DNA of 60,927 nt from Lachnospiraceae bacterium (GTDB lineage: Bacteria > Bacillota > Clostridia > Lachnospirales > Lachnospiraceae), in assembly GCA_022799175.1 (NCBI GenBank), contig JAAWNY010000010.1:1-60927 (forward strand). The letters run 5' to 3'. The first letter of the stretch is position 1; each line of letters begins with the position of its first letter. Of the stretch, positions 1 to 8,422 are shown piece after piece. The notes under the pieces are model-generated. The model saw only the letters and a list, made by a program, of their open reading frames with translations. It made no database searches and was not told where the DNA came from. The position numbers and the translations under genes are program-made.

Positions 1-24
1 ATAGCGTCTGCCTCCTTACATGAA

Positions 25-158
25 ATATGCTCTAAATGAGTTCTTCACTAACCATGAGAAAATCTCGTGATTAAGAAGTCATTTAGAGCATATATCACCT
101 ATCCCGTGTCTGAGAACTGTCCGAAAACGAGATATAGGAAATGGCAGAGGACTTATTT
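25..158. repeat. Palindromic repeat cluster downstream of coaX
   Basis: Bases 25-39 and 79-93 form a perfect 15-bp inverted repeat, followed inward by a second paired segment (41-45 with 73-77) and a small inner hairpin near 54-68. The adjoining stretch 99-158 resembles the right half of the 119-bp palindrome at 41992-42110 read on the opposite strand: blocks such as CCCGTGTC, GGAAATGGC and ACTTATTT occur in the same order. It lies just past the stop codon of coaX. I read it as a member of an interspersed palindromic repeat family. A terminator role for coaX is possible, but there is no clean uridine tract. Confidence 0.55.
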
Positions 159-200
159 GGCAATATCTTTTTCTGTTATATGGTATTGTTTGAGAAAGGA

Positions 201-965
201 TTATCGATTTTTTTCATAAAGAATCCAAAGGCCCTTCATCAGCAACGCTTCGTCATAAATGATTTGATGCCGGCAGAGCGGTACGACAAAGCGTGACAAT
301 CCACCGGTAGCGACAACGGTGACGGGTTCACCGAGCTCGGCTTCCATTCGGTCGATGACGCCGTCGATCATTCCGGCGCTGCCGTACATGATGCCGCTGC
401 GCATACAGTCGATGGTATTCTTGCCAATGACCTTCTGGGGAATGTCAAGGCTGATGGAGGGCAACTGGGCCGCTTTGCTGCTTAAAGAGTCCAGAGAAAC
501 GCGTAATCCTGGGAAGATGACTCCGCCGATATAATTTCCTTTTTTGTCCACCACGGACATCGTGGTGGCAGTTCCCATATCGATGACCACGGCTGGCAAA
601 GAGTATTCCTTTAAGACGGCTACGGCATCGACAATCATATCACTGCCCACAGTCTTGGGATTATCCATAATGATGTTGAGCCCGGTTTTCATGCCTGAGC
701 CTACTAGCCGGGGACGGAAACCAAAGATCTTTTTTATGGCTGAGGAAATCGGTGCATTTAGGGGAGGAACCACCGATGACATAATGGCACCCTCCACCTG
801 GGATTTGTCTATATTGTGGATTTCGAGAATATTTTTAATGTTAATAGCGTATTCCAATCCGGTTTTCACATGATTGGTGGTAATGCGCTCCACAAAATAG
901 GTTCGCGTGGAATCGATTCCGCCAATAACAATATTGGTATTGCCCATATCAATTGCTAAAATCAT
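201..965 (-). CDS. coaX: Type III pantothenate kinase CoaX
   Basis: This enzyme phosphorylates pantothenate in the first committed step of coenzyme A synthesis, in the cytoplasm. The 254-residue length is typical of CoaX, an ASKHA-fold kinase. The N-terminal phosphate-binding motif DMGNTN is at residues 6-11, a second phosphate loop DMGTATT at 129-135 and GGVIFPG at 147-153. The usual GxDR substrate motif reads GSDM at 107-110: the catalytic aspartate is kept, but the arginine is a methionine. The start codon has an AAAGGAG site just upstream. It diverges from coaBC, which acts later in the same pathway, so the 93-bp spacer probably carries both promoters. Identification is secure. Confidence 0.95.
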   Translation of the reverse strand: MILAIDMGNTNIVIGGIDSTRTYFVERITTNHVKTGLEYAINIKNILEIHNIDKSQVEGAIMSSVVPPLNAPISSAIKKIFGFRPRLVGSGMKTGLNIIMDNPKTVGSDMIVDAVAVLKEYSLPAVVIDMGTATTMSVVDKKGNYIGGVIFPGLRVSLDSLSSKAAQLPSISLDIPQKVIGKNTIDCMRSGIMYGSAGMIDGVIDRMEAELGEPVTVVATGGLSRFVVPLCRHQIIYDEALLMKGLWILYEKNR

Positions 966-976
966 GGGGGAACTCC

Positions 977-1005
977 TTTCAAATGGAAAAAATTTGTGCT
1001 ATACT
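977..1005 (+). promoter_or_regulatory. Candidate sigma-A promoter of coaBC
   Basis: A TATACT -10 hexamer at 1000-1005 lies 17 bp after a weak TTTCAA -35 hexamer at 977-982. The position fits a leader of roughly 45 nt before the coaBC start, but the -35 box overlaps the coaX ribosome binding site on the other strand, so this is a modest prediction. Confidence 0.35.
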
Positions 1006-1058
1006 AAATTATCATATTTTCAGAAAAAAGACAATGGTTTGTCTTGAAGGAGGATCTT

Positions 1059-2243
1059 ATGCTGCAGGGGAAGACGGTGGTGCTGGGGGTGAGCGGTGGG
1101 ATTGCCGCTTATAAGATTCCTAACTTAGCCAGTATGTTGAAAAAGCTGCACGCCAATGTAGAAGTGATTATGACAGAAAATGCCGGCAATTTCATTACGC
1201 CTATCGCTTTTGAGTCGCTGACGGGAAATAAATGTCTGGTGGATACATTTGATCGGAATTTTCAGTTTCAGGTAGAACATGTGGAATTGGCGAAGCGGGC
1301 GGATGTATTTCTTTTCGCACCAGCCACGGCTAATGGGATCGCCAAGGTAGCTCACGGACTGGCAGATGATATGCTTACTACCACATTTCTGGCATGTCAG
1401 GCGCCGAAGTTGATCGCGCCAGCTATGAACACACGGATGTATGAGAATCCGGTGACGCAGGATAATCTAGAGATTTGCCGGAAGTATGGGATGAAAGTCA
1501 TCGACCCGGCAAAGGGATATCTGGCTTGTGGGGATGTAGGAGCAGGAAAGATGCCGGAGCCCGAACAGCTTTTGGAATATATTTTGCAGGAGATTGCCTG
1601 TGAAAAGGATTTGACGGGCAAGAAAATTTTGGTGACGGCAGGGCCGACTAAGGAGTCCATCGATCCGGTTCGCTATATCACAAATCATTCAACTGGTAAG
1701 ATGGGATATGCAATCGCCCAGGCAGCAGCGAGACGGGGGGCAAAGGTGACTCTGGTCAGCGGTCCAGTGGAGCTGGCAGTTCCGTTGGGAGTGAAAGCAG
1801 TTCCAGTCATAAGCGCCCGTGAGATGTTTGAGGCGGTGACAGCGATGGCCGGGGAGCAGGACGCCATCATCAAGGCGGCTGCCGTGGCAGATTACCGTCC
1901 GGTTCATGTGGGAAAGGAAAAGACAAAAAAGAGCGATGGTGAGATGAGCATTGCGCTGGAGCGGACAGACGATATTCTGGCCTGGTTGGGAGCACATCGC
2001 AGAGAAGGTCAGTTCTTGTGTGGATTTTCCATGGAGACAGAAAATGTAATGGAAAATTCGCGGGCAAAACTGGAGAAGAAGAAGGTGGATATGATTGTTG
2101 CCAACAGTCTGAGAATGGAGGGGGCCGGGTTTGGCACAGATACGAATGTGGTGACAATGATCACTAAGGATGAGGTACAGGAATGGGAGAAGATGACAAA
2201 GTCTGAGGTGGCACATCGGATTTTGGACCGCATTTTTGGCTAG
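1059..2243 (+). CDS. coaBC: Bifunctional phosphopantothenoylcysteine decarboxylase / phosphopantothenate-cysteine ligase
   Basis: CoaBC joins cysteine to 4'-phosphopantothenate (CoaB half) and decarboxylates the product with FMN (CoaC half) to give 4'-phosphopantetheine. The N-terminal flavoprotein half shows the active-site histidine in HVELAKRADVF, the PAMNTRMYENP loop and the ACGDVGAGKMPEP lid. The C-terminal half begins with KILVTAGPTKESIDPVRYI and has the nucleotide-binding STGKMGYA and the lysine-rich KEKTKKSDGEM motif. I chose ATG 1059 because AAGGAGG at 1047-1053 is correctly spaced for it; an upstream TTG at 1044 abuts the same site. At 394 residues the length is normal. It pairs functionally with the divergent coaX. 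Confidence 0.95.
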   Translation: MLQGKTVVLGVSGGIAAYKIPNLASMLKKLHANVEVIMTENAGNFITPIAFESLTGNKCLVDTFDRNFQFQVEHVELAKRADVFLFAPATANGIAKVAHGLADDMLTTTFLACQAPKLIAPAMNTRMYENPVTQDNLEICRKYGMKVIDPAKGYLACGDVGAGKMPEPEQLLEYILQEIACEKDLTGKKILVTAGPTKESIDPVRYITNHSTGKMGYAIAQAAARRGAKVTLVSGPVELAVPLGVKAVPVISAREMFEAVTAMAGEQDAIIKAAAVADYRPVHVGKEKTKKSDGEMSIALERTDDILAWLGAHRREGQFLCGFSMETENVMENSRAKLEKKKVDMIVANSLRMEGAGFGTDTNVVTMITKDEVQEWEKMTKSEVAHRILDRIFG

Positions 2244-2317
2244 CAGAGATTGGCTAAGATGAGATAAAAGTGGAAAAAATTGCGACAATATGAGCAATGG
2301 GGAAGGATGAGGTAAGT

Positions 2318-3169
2318 ATGAAGTATGACAGAATCAGTATGACCGTGCAGGGGCAGAAGACGGGAGAGGCACGTTTGACGGCATATCTTTTGGACCCAGT
2401 CAGCGTTTCGCCGGAGCGGACGAGACCGTTGGTGATTGTGGTGCCGGGGGGTGGATATCAGTACTGTTCAGATCGAGAGAGAGAACCGATTGTAATGAAA
2501 TTTTTGGCAATGGGCTGTCATGCCTGTATCTTAGATTACAGCGTGTCGCCAAATCGCTTTCCTGTGGCATTGCGGGAGCTGGCACTGGCAATTGCAACCG
2601 TGCGGGATCATGCGAAAGAGTGGCAGGTAGATCCCGAGTCGGTACTGGTATGTGGATTTTCAGCGGGCGGTCATCTGGCATGCAGTATCGGTACGTTCTG
2701 GAATCGTTCGGTGACGTATGAGGGGATTGGCCGAACGCCCGAGGAAGTACGACCAGATGGATTGATTCTTTGCTATCCGGTGATTACCTCTGGAGAATAC
2801 AGTCATGCGGGTTCCTTTGAGGAGCTTTTGGGTGAAGGGGCGCAGCCGGAACTGGGACAGGCGGTATCTTTAGAACTGCGAGTGACAGAGCAGATGCCGC
2901 CGGTATTCTTATGGCATACGGTGACAGATGATACAGTACCAGTGGAGAACAGTCTGCTGCTGGCAAGCGCTATGCAGAAAAATCATGTAAATTTTGAGAT
3001 GCACATCTATCCGTCCGGTTGCCATGGTCTTTCGTTGGCGGCAGAGGAAACTGCCGGCTCCCGGGATTATTTTTTGGAACCGGGTTGTCAAAGCTGGGTT
3101 TTGCTGGTACAATCGTGGATTGAGAATCAGCGATGGAAGAAACAGCAGCACACGAGTGTGCCTGGATAA
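2318..3169 (+). CDS. Alpha/beta hydrolase, acetyl-esterase-like
   Basis: This 283-residue protein has the layout of small alpha/beta hydrolases related to acetylxylan or feruloyl esterases. The oxyanion motif VVPGGGYQYCS is near residue 45, the nucleophile elbow GFSAGG follows, and the acid and base are probably in DDTVPVENS and HGLS near the C-terminus. There is no signal peptide, so it should act in the cytoplasm. I chose ATG 2318, preceded by GGATGAGG; an in-frame ATG at 2297 has no good site. It sits between coaBC and prfC on the same strand and could be cotranscribed. The substrate cannot be told; deacetylation of sugars is the usual guess for this group. Confidence 0.8.
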   Translation: MKYDRISMTVQGQKTGEARLTAYLLDPVSVSPERTRPLVIVVPGGGYQYCSDREREPIVMKFLAMGCHACILDYSVSPNRFPVALRELALAIATVRDHAKEWQVDPESVLVCGFSAGGHLACSIGTFWNRSVTYEGIGRTPEEVRPDGLILCYPVITSGEYSHAGSFEELLGEGAQPELGQAVSLELRVTEQMPPVFLWHTVTDDTVPVENSLLLASAMQKNHVNFEMHIYPSGCHGLSLAAEETAGSRDYFLEPGCQSWVLLVQSWIENQRWKKQQHTSVPG

Positions 3170-3187
3170 AAAGGAGGAAATTGACCT

Positions 3188-4780
3188 TTGCCAAATATTA
3201 ACGAAGAGATCAGAAAACGAAGAACTTTTGCGATTATTTCCCATCCGGATGCCGGTAAGACGACATTAACGGAGAAATTTTTGTTGTATGGAGGCGCTAT
3301 CAACTTAGCAGGGACGGTCAAAGGAAGAAAAGCGGCTAAATATGCAGTCTCGGACTGGATGGAGATCGAGAAGGAAAGAGGAATTTCAGTTACCTCGTCA
3401 GTGATGCAGTTTGAGTACGGCGGATTTTGCATCAACATTTTGGATACGCCGGGACATCAAGATTTTTCGGAGGATACTTACCGGACACTGATGGCGGCAG
3501 ACAGTGCGGTGATGGTGATAGACGGTTCAAAGGGGGTTGAGGCGCAGACGATCAAGCTCTTTCAAGTCTGTGTCATGCGGGGAATTCCCATTTTTACTTT
3601 TATCAACAAGATGGACCGAGAAGCCAGAGATCCGTTTGAGCTGTTGGATGAGATAGAAAATGTGCTGGGAATCCGTACCTGCCCGATCAACTGGCCGATC
3701 GGTTGCGGAAAGAATTTCAAAGGAGTATATGATCGCAATACCAAAAAAATCACCACCTTTACAGCGGCGATGGGGGGACAGAAGGAGGTGGCTTTTGAGA
3801 CCTTTGATCTGGAAGGAACGGAAGTAAAGACCGTGATTGGAAGCGATTATCATCAGCAATTGCAAGATGAGATCGAGTTGCTGGATGGAGCCAGCGATGC
3901 GTTTGATCTAGAGCGGGTCAGTCGTGGAAATTTATCGCCGGTATTTTTTGGGTCGGCACTGACAAATTTTGGTGTGGAAACGTTTCTGCAGCATTTTTTG
4001 CAGATGACAACCGCGCCGTTAGCCAGAAAGACGAAAACGGGAGAAGTCGATCCCTTCAAAGAGGATTTTTCGGCGTTTGTCTTTAAGATTCAGGCGAACA
4101 TGAACAAAGCGCATCGGGATCGGATTGCGTTTATGAGGATTGTATCGGGCAAGTTTGAAGCCGGTATGGAAGTGAATCATATCCAGGGGGGCAAAAAGCT
4201 GCGTTTGTCTCAGCCGCAGCAAATGATGGCACAAGATCGGAAGATTGTAGAGGAAGCCTATGCGGGAGATATTATCGGCGTGTTTGATCCAGGGATTTTT
4301 TCTATTGGAGATACGTTATGTCTTTCCAATGAGAAATTTGAGTTTGAAGGGATTCCGACCTTTGCTCCAGAACATTTCGCCAGAGTACGACAGATGGATA
4401 CCATGAAACGGAAACAGTTTTTAAAAGGAGTAAGTCAGATCGCTCAGGAGGGGGCGATTCAGATATTCCAGGAATTCAATACCGGGATGGAAGAGATTCT
4501 TGTCGGAGTGGTGGGTGAGTTGCAGTTTGAGGTGCTGACTTACCGGCTAGAGAATGAGTATAATGTGGAGGTAAAACTGGAGAAGCTGCCGTATGAGTAC
4601 ATTCGCTGGATTGGCAATAAAGAAGAGGTAGATGTGGAGAAGATTCAGGGCACCTCGGATATGAAGCGGATCAAAGATTTGAAGGATAATCCGCTATTGT
4701 TGTTTGTGAATAGCTGGAGTGTAGGGATGGTACTGGAGCGAAATCCGGGACTGGTGTTGGAGAACTTTGGGAGAAACTAA
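3188..4780 (+). CDS. prfC: Peptide chain release factor 3
   Basis: RF3 is a translational GTPase that recycles RF1/RF2 from the ribosome after peptide release. The 530-residue protein has the G1 loop HPDAGKTTLTEK, the switch II motif DTPGHQDFSEDTYRTL and the NKMDREARDP specificity motif, then domain II and an RF3 C-terminal domain. It lacks the domain IV/V array of EF-G, which together with its length separates it from FusA and TetM-like proteins. The start is a TTG at 3188, set by AAGGAGG at 3171-3177; no in-frame ATG lies nearby. Confidence 0.95.
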   Translation: MPNINEEIRKRRTFAIISHPDAGKTTLTEKFLLYGGAINLAGTVKGRKAAKYAVSDWMEIEKERGISVTSSVMQFEYGGFCINILDTPGHQDFSEDTYRTLMAADSAVMVIDGSKGVEAQTIKLFQVCVMRGIPIFTFINKMDREARDPFELLDEIENVLGIRTCPINWPIGCGKNFKGVYDRNTKKITTFTAAMGGQKEVAFETFDLEGTEVKTVIGSDYHQQLQDEIELLDGASDAFDLERVSRGNLSPVFFGSALTNFGVETFLQHFLQMTTAPLARKTKTGEVDPFKEDFSAFVFKIQANMNKAHRDRIAFMRIVSGKFEAGMEVNHIQGGKKLRLSQPQQMMAQDRKIVEEAYAGDIIGVFDPGIFSIGDTLCLSNEKFEFEGIPTFAPEHFARVRQMDTMKRKQFLKGVSQIAQEGAIQIFQEFNTGMEEILVGVVGELQFEVLTYRLENEYNVEVKLEKLPYEYIRWIGNKEEVDVEKIQGTSDMKRIKDLKDNPLLLFVNSWSVGMVLERNPGLVLENFGRN

Positions 4781-4812
4781 AAGAGACGGAGATAGAAGAA
4801 AGGAAGATTGCT

Positions 4813-5262
4813 ATGAGCAAAATTGATGTAGTGAGAGCGGCGATGATGGAGGCGATGAAAGCGAAGGATAAGCCGAGAAAGGATGCGCTTTCGATGTTGC
4901 TTTCAGCTCTTAAGAATGCGCAGATCGATAAACGGGAAGATCTGACGGAGGAAGAGGAGAATGCCATCGTGAAAAAGGAGATTCGTCAGACACAGGAAAC
5001 GTATGATACAGCGCCTGCAGATCGGGAGGATATCCGTTCAGAGGCGGCCGCTCGGATTGCCGTGTATAAGGAATTTGCTCCAGAAGATATGAATGTAGAG
5101 CAGATTCGGGAGGTGATTGCCGGAGTACTGACAGAGCTTGGGATCGGGACGCCAACGAATGCAGATAAAGGAAAGATCATGAAGGTGCTGATGCCAAAGG
5201 TTAAGGGGAAGGCAGACGGCAAACTGGTGAATGAGACATTGGCGGGGATGATGGGCAAGTAA
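4813..5262 (+). CDS. GatB/YqeY domain protein
   Basis: The 149-residue product matches the stand-alone YqeY family, which resembles the tRNA-binding tail domain of the GatB amidotransferase subunit. Family hallmarks visible are the N-terminal KDxxRKDALSMLLSALKNA helix, the EEENAIVKKEIRQ segment and the C-terminal GKIMKVLMPKVKGKADG motif. The cellular role of the free-standing family is not established; a tRNA-related function is inferred. AGGAAG precedes the ATG. It lies between prfC and the dipeptidase gene. Confidence 0.88.
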   Translation: MSKIDVVRAAMMEAMKAKDKPRKDALSMLLSALKNAQIDKREDLTEEEENAIVKKEIRQTQETYDTAPADREDIRSEAAARIAVYKEFAPEDMNVEQIREVIAGVLTELGIGTPTNADKGKIMKVLMPKVKGKADGKLVNETLAGMMGK

Positions 5263-5326
5263 AAAATGTCTGGACAAAGCGATAAGGTATTTATAATAAT
5301 ATTAAAAAATGTAGGAGGGATAGCAG

Positions 5327-6736
5327 ATGTACCGAGAAAAGATTGAGGCGTATATGGCAGCTCACACACAGGAGATGATCGAAGATATCTGTGAGCTTTG
5401 CCGGATCAACAGTGAGAAGATGCCGGCGGAGGAGGATATGCCTTTTGGACCAGGGGCGGCAGAGTGTCTGGACGCGGCTTTGGATATGGCGGAAGGATAT
5501 GGCTTTGAGGTGCAGGATTATGATGGATATGTGGGATGTGTGGATTTTGATAGCACACTTCCGAAGCAGCTGGACATCCTGGCCCATCTGGATGTAGTAC
5601 CGGCCGGCGAGGGATGGCAGGAGACGGAGCCTTTTCAGCCGGTGGTAAAGGAAGGATTGCTTTATGGACGAGGCACTGCGGATGACAAGGGACCAGCAGT
5701 AGCGGCTTTGTATGCCATGCGCGCGGTAAAAGAACTGGGAATTCCCTTAAAGAAAAATGTACGATTGATTATGGGAACGGATGAGGAATGTGGAAGTTCG
5801 GATATTCGGCATTATTATGCCATTGAGCAGGAGGCGCCGATGACTTTTTCTCCCGATGGACAGTATCCGGTGGTCAATGTGGAAAAAGGGCGACTGGAAG
5901 GACATTTTACAGCCGATTTTGAGGCATCTGAGGCGCTGCCAAGGTTAGTGAAGTTGGAAGCTGGGACAAAGGTAAATGTGGTGCCGGGCAAGGCAAAGGC
6001 AAAAGTGGAAGGATTGGACCTTTCTCTGTTGGAGCAGACGGCGGCTGCGGTACAGACAGATACCGGAATTGCGTTTCAGTTTGTTGTGAATGGAGCGATT
6101 TGTGAAATCACGGCGGTGGGAGCTGGGGCACATGCAGCGAGACCGCAGGAAGGGAACAATGCGATCACCGGATTGTTGACTTTTTTATGTCGCCTGCCGT
6201 TAGCAGAATGTGCCCAAAAGGAATGTTTAAAAAAGCTCTTAGCGTTGATGCCGCATGGAGATGTGAATGGAAAGGCATTGGGAGTAGCGATGGCGGATGA
6301 AGTTTCAGGGCTTTTGACATTGGCGTTTTCGATGTTGACTGTGGATGCATCCGGATTGCGAGGACAGTTTGACAGCCGGGTGCCGGTCTGTGGCAATGAA
6401 GATAATATGCTGAAAGTGGTTAAGGAAACGATGGCGGCGGAAGGCTTGACTTTGCATAATGATTCTATGTTGCCTCCGCATATGGTGGATGAGGATTCCT
6501 TGCTTGTGAAGACATTGCTGCGGGTATATGAGGACTATACCGGAAAAGAAGGGAAATGTCTTTCTATTGGCGGTGGGACTTATGTACACAATCTGAAAAA
6601 CGGGGTTGCTTTTGGTGCGTCTATGCCGGAGACGGATAATCGGATGCATGGCGCAGATGAGTTTGCGATCGTCGAGGAACTGGTGACAAGTGCGAAGATG
6701 TTTGCGCAGGTGATTGTAGATTTGTGTGGGGAATAA
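5327..6736 (+). CDS. PepV/Sapep-type M20 metallodipeptidase
   Basis: The 469-residue cytoplasmic enzyme belongs to the M20 family and probably hydrolyses dipeptides with a dinuclear metal centre. Metal and catalytic residues can be followed in order: the histidine and aspartate of LAHLDVVPAGEGW, the bridging aspartate in GTADDKGPAVA, the glutamate pair in GTDEECGSSD, an aspartate in FSPDGQYPVV, and a C-terminal histidine in the GGGTYVHNL region. The long lid domain between these is typical of PepV rather than of ArgE or DapE. A good AGGAGG site precedes the ATG. The gene converges on the NSS transporter across a long palindromic spacer. Confidence 0.88.
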   Translation: MYREKIEAYMAAHTQEMIEDICELCRINSEKMPAEEDMPFGPGAAECLDAALDMAEGYGFEVQDYDGYVGCVDFDSTLPKQLDILAHLDVVPAGEGWQETEPFQPVVKEGLLYGRGTADDKGPAVAALYAMRAVKELGIPLKKNVRLIMGTDEECGSSDIRHYYAIEQEAPMTFSPDGQYPVVNVEKGRLEGHFTADFEASEALPRLVKLEAGTKVNVVPGKAKAKVEGLDLSLLEQTAAAVQTDTGIAFQFVVNGAICEITAVGAGAHAARPQEGNNAITGLLTFLCRLPLAECAQKECLKKLLALMPHGDVNGKALGVAMADEVSGLLTLAFSMLTVDASGLRGQFDSRVPVCGNEDNMLKVVKETMAAEGLTLHNDSMLPPHMVDEDSLLVKTLLRVYEDYTGKEGKCLSIGGGTYVHNLKNGVAFGASMPETDNRMHGADEFAIVEELVTSAKMFAQVIVDLCGE

Positions 6737-6772
6737 GATGTCTCGGGAGGTACGTCTGGAAGAAAGCCGTCG

Positions 6773-6906
6773 GCAGAAAGACTCCTGGTGAGAAAAAGCT
6801 TGTTCGTTTTGTTGGTTTCGGGATTAAGAAGTGAAACGAAAGTTTTGTGAATTCTAGATCTCTGCCAAGGAAAAACGGACAAGCTTTTTTGCGGAAGTCT
6901 TTCTGC
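6773..6906. repeat. Long imperfect palindrome between convergent genes
   Basis: GCAGAAAGACT at 6773-6783 is the inverse of 6896-6906, and an 18-nt segment at 6793-6810 pairs with 6872-6889 with a single G-U wobble. The loop contains a further GTTTC/GAAAC pairing. It fills most of the 214-bp gap between the convergent dipeptidase and NSS transporter genes and has A-rich and T-rich ends, so it could end transcripts from both sides. Its span is well above that of an ordinary terminator, which suggests a palindromic repeat element. I see no gene in the gap. Confidence 0.6.
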
Positions 6907-6950
6907 TATTGACGTTTCTAGGCCGGTTGTGGCCGGCGGCAGTTCATTTG

Positions 6951-8300
6951 TCAGCCGATCCCTCCATACAGGATTCCCAGGATGAAAACAAAGATTGCCA
7001 GGGGGACATAGATATATTTTCCTAATGTGCAGAACCATACGCCGAGCGGTTGTCTGCGTCCAGTGGACAGTTCTTGTCCGATTTCTTTCCATCCAAGGAT
7101 ATAGTAGATGGAGAAGGCACCCAGAAGCGCGCCGAAAGGTACCACCAGGATAGTGATAAAATCCATCCAGGATCCGACCTTATTACCTTCCTCGATAAAT
7201 ATACCAATGCCAAAGGCCATGACTCCACAGACGGCAACCATAGCTGAATGTGGCATACCAAAACGGGTCTGCCAGGATTCGCATACGGCCTCAAACATGT
7301 TGATAAGACTAGTTATGCCGGCAAAAGCGACGGAGATGAAGAAAAACACTGCAAATAGATTGCCCAGAGGCATTTTGGCAAATACTTGTGGCAAGGTGAT
7401 GAACATCAAGGGTGGTCCACTGGCTGGCTCAATGCCAAAGGCGAATACGGCCGGCATGATAGCCAGTCCGGCAAGCATGGCCGCCAGAGTGTCAAATGCG
7501 GCTGTATAGACGGAAGCCTTGGGAATATCTTCTTCTTTTCCCAAATAGGAGCCGTAGACGATCATGCCAGATCCGGTGATAGATAAGGAGAAGAATGCCT
7601 GTCCCATAGCCATCACCCAGGTGTCAGCCTGCAAAAGGTATTCCCATTTGGGAATAAACAGGAAGCGATAACCCTCACGGGAGCCTTCAAGAAAAAACAC
7701 CCGTACAGCCAGGACGACAAACAGACCAAAGAAGGCTGGCATGAGGATTTTATTGACTTTTTCAATTCCTTTGGTAGCTCCAGTCATTAAAAGCGTACAG
7801 GCCAAGACGACGATCAACGCATGGCAGGGAATATTGCCAAAGGCTGATGAAATTTCTGTAAAAAAGGAACCGGGCTCCACGGTAAACAGGGAACCGGTAA
7901 GGCTGGCTCCTAAGGCACGCAACACCCAACCAAGGATCACCGAATAGCCGATGGCAATACCCAGAGAACCTAGCAAAGGAATCCATCCGAGCAGATAGCC
8001 GATCTTTCCTTGACCAATTCGGTTCCAGCAATATTCATAGGAGCCGAGGGTTCCCGTTCGTGCCCGTCGTCCGATGGCAAATTCGGCTGAAAGTCCCACC
8101 AGGCCGAATAAGGCGATGAAGAAAAAATAGGGGAGTAAAAAGGCGGCACCGCCATATTGCCCTAATCGATAAGGAAACAGCCAGATATTCCCCATTCCCA
8201 CTGCAGAACCAACGCAGGCCAACACAAAACCCAACGAATTCTGAAATCCACCATTTTGATGCGGTATCTGGGAAGGAGGGGATGTTTTATTTGTTTTCAT
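6951..8300 (-). CDS. Sodium-dependent transporter, NSS (SNF) family
   Basis: This 449-residue integral membrane protein belongs to the neurotransmitter:sodium symporter family, which takes up amino acids or related amines using the sodium gradient. The signature of helix 1, with GSAVGMGNIWLFPYRLG near residues 30-50, is present, and about eleven or twelve hydrophobic segments follow, ending close to the C-terminus as in bacterial LeuT/MhsT relatives. The substrate cannot be inferred. The gene diverges from a LysR-type regulator with a 122-bp spacer, a layout that often means the regulator controls the transporter. Confidence 0.9.
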   Translation of the reverse strand: MKTNKTSPPSQIPHQNGGFQNSLGFVLACVGSAVGMGNIWLFPYRLGQYGGAAFLLPYFFFIALFGLVGLSAEFAIGRRARTGTLGSYEYCWNRIGQGKIGYLLGWIPLLGSLGIAIGYSVILGWVLRALGASLTGSLFTVEPGSFFTEISSAFGNIPCHALIVVLACTLLMTGATKGIEKVNKILMPAFFGLFVVLAVRVFFLEGSREGYRFLFIPKWEYLLQADTWVMAMGQAFFSLSITGSGMIVYGSYLGKEEDIPKASVYTAAFDTLAAMLAGLAIMPAVFAFGIEPASGPPLMFITLPQVFAKMPLGNLFAVFFFISVAFAGITSLINMFEAVCESWQTRFGMPHSAMVAVCGVMAFGIGIFIEEGNKVGSWMDFITILVVPFGALLGAFSIYYILGWKEIGQELSTGRRQPLGVWFCTLGKYIYVPLAIFVFILGILYGGIG

Positions 8301-8352
8301 GATAAAATCCTTTCTTATTGTAATAGCAATGAATTGAAAATTTTCTTTATTT

Positions 8353-8381
8353 ACTATATACTATGATTTACTATTTGTAAA
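8353..8381 (-). promoter_or_regulatory. Promoter of the NSS transporter gene with repeated TAGTAAAT
   Basis: On the minus strand TTTACA (8376-8381) and TATAGT (8353-8358) are separated by exactly 17 bp and point toward the transporter gene. The octamer TAGTAAAT occurs twice in this region on the same strand, overlapping the promoter. This is a plausible operator for the divergent LysR-type regulator. Confidence 0.6.
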
Positions 8382-8422
8382 ACTAATAATTTTGATAGAG
8401 AGGATTGAAAAATTCGATAGTT

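Noticed and set aside
1689-2297. 202-codon open frame antisense to coaBC
   Set aside because: Cys- and His-rich composition with no ribosome site; a shadow of the coaBC reading frame.
3188-4780. Reading the GTPase as a tetracycline-resistance ribosomal protection protein
   Set aside because: Length and the RF3-type C-terminal domain fit release factor 3 and not the EF-G-like TetM group.
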